Below are positions 63,704 to 64,000 of a stretch of 64,000 bases of DNA, piece after piece. Location of the stretch: contig NZ_CP120360.1 in NCBI RefSeq assembly GCF_029510815.1, forward strand, positions 310,001 through 374,000, given 5' to 3'. Under the pieces are notes generated by a model, which searched no databases, had not been told where the DNA came from, and saw only the letters and a list, made by a program, of their open reading frames with translations. A program made the position numbers and the translations under genes. Source of the stretch: Janibacter sp. DB-40 (lineage in GTDB: Bacteria > Actinomycetota > Actinomycetes > Actinomycetales > Dermatophilaceae). Every line of letters begins with the position of its first letter. Position 1 is the stretch's first letter.

Positions 63704-64000
63704 GTGAGCCTGCGAATCGTCCGGGCGGGGCCCGAGGACGCCTTCATCGTCGCCGCGCTGTCGCTGCAGTTCGCGATCGCGGTCGACGGGTCGCGCGAGG
63801 ACGGCTACCTCGACCGGGCCGCCGGGCACTGGCTGCGCCACCGCGGGCAGCTGCCGACGTGGATCGCCGAGCTCGAGGGCGGCCACGCGGGCTACCTGCA
63901 GGCGACCCTCCCGCCCGAGTCGACCTGGCCGGGGCAGCCGATCGGGACCCGCGGTCGCCTGTGGGTCCACGCGCTGTACGTCGCGGCCGACCAGCGCCGC
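63704..64000 (+). CDS. GNAT-like acetyltransferase (5' part, cut by window edge)
   Basis: GTG 63704 opens a frame of 99 codons to the window edge with no stop. The sequence starts SLRIVRAGPEDAFIVAALSLQF and reaches LWVHALYVAADQRR, which fits GNAT beta4 and the start of the acetyl-CoA loop, so the conserved loop (RxxGxG/A) should follow just outside. A full-length gene is expected to need about 50-70 more residues. Confidence 0.7.
   Translation, partial: MSLRIVRAGPEDAFIVAALSLQFAIAVDGSREDGYLDRAAGHWLRHRGQLPTWIAELEGGHAGYLQATLPPESTWPGQPIGTRGRLWVHALYVAADQRR

Overview
This window is a high-GC (roughly 70 percent by eye) chromosomal segment of an actinomycete. The evidence is mycothiol genes (mshA, mshD, an S-(hydroxymethyl)mycothiol dehydrogenase), CarD, SenX3-RegX3, GlnR, Rpf-type transglycosylases, an HbhA-like protein, DUF3263 and DUF2516. 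Gene orders match those known from Mycobacterium (glnR-mshD; XRE-hbhA; mshA-ybjN-gpmA-phoU-senX3-regX3; carD-ispD-ispF; cysS-rlmB; gpgS-folP2), but there are no mycolic acid genes. A non-mycobacterial Micrococcales such as the Intrasporangiaceae is my inference, not proven.

Layout. 1-0.8 kb: end of an unknown gene, a 42-bp tandem repeat array and a candidate structured RNA. 0.8-6.6 kb: phosphate uptake (DUF47-pit; pstSCAB behind a PHO box). 6.8-11.6 kb: glnR-mshD-ppk-mutT1. 11.7-20.5 kb: membrane and envelope genes, nitrobindin, LCP, Fur, YgfZ, XRE-HbhA, asparaginase, dtd. 20.5-25.9 kb: mshA, gpmA, and phoU divergent from senX3-regX3 with a second PHO box. 26-29.5 kb: carD, ispD, ispF, with an oxidoreductase inserted between ispD and ispF. 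29.6-37.7 kb: MoxR-VWA pair, amidotransferase, mycothiol-linked formaldehyde detoxification, cysS-rlmB. 37.7-41.2 kb: trehalose synthesis (otsA-otsB). 41.3-47.2 kb: CBS protein, a frameshifted Ser/Thr kinase, a ThrE-type exporter and two Rpf-like proteins. 47.2-49.7 kb: tRNA-Thr with a duplicated 3' end and accessory-looking genes. 49.7-56.6 kb: gpgS-folP2, a second frameshifted gene, MFS, acyl-CoA dehydrogenase and a lipoprotein LCP. 56.6-59.6 kb: molybdate transport with its own TOBE regulator. 59.7-64 kb: SGNH hydrolase, ung, PLP decarboxylase, small genes and a truncated acetyltransferase.

Functional links. Low phosphate should be sensed by SenX3-RegX3-PhoU and act through the two PHO boxes; Pit, Pst and polyphosphate kinase handle phosphate entry and storage. 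Mycothiol is made (MshA, MshD) and used (mycothiol dehydrogenase plus the adjacent metallo-beta-lactamase-fold hydrolase).

The most unusual signals are at DNA level. The 9-mer CCCCCTTCG / CGAAGGGGG occurs about 39 times (about 2 expected), inside genes in both orientations and as inverted pairs in terminators. A separate palindromic repeat family (core CCTAAGCAGTTGCG) occurs only between genes and has expanded into 42-bp and 32-bp tandem arrays. A -10 hexamer (TANNNT) placed 6-7 nt before the start codon recurs at about 25 genes, which suggests pervasive leaderless transcription, and I used it to choose starts.
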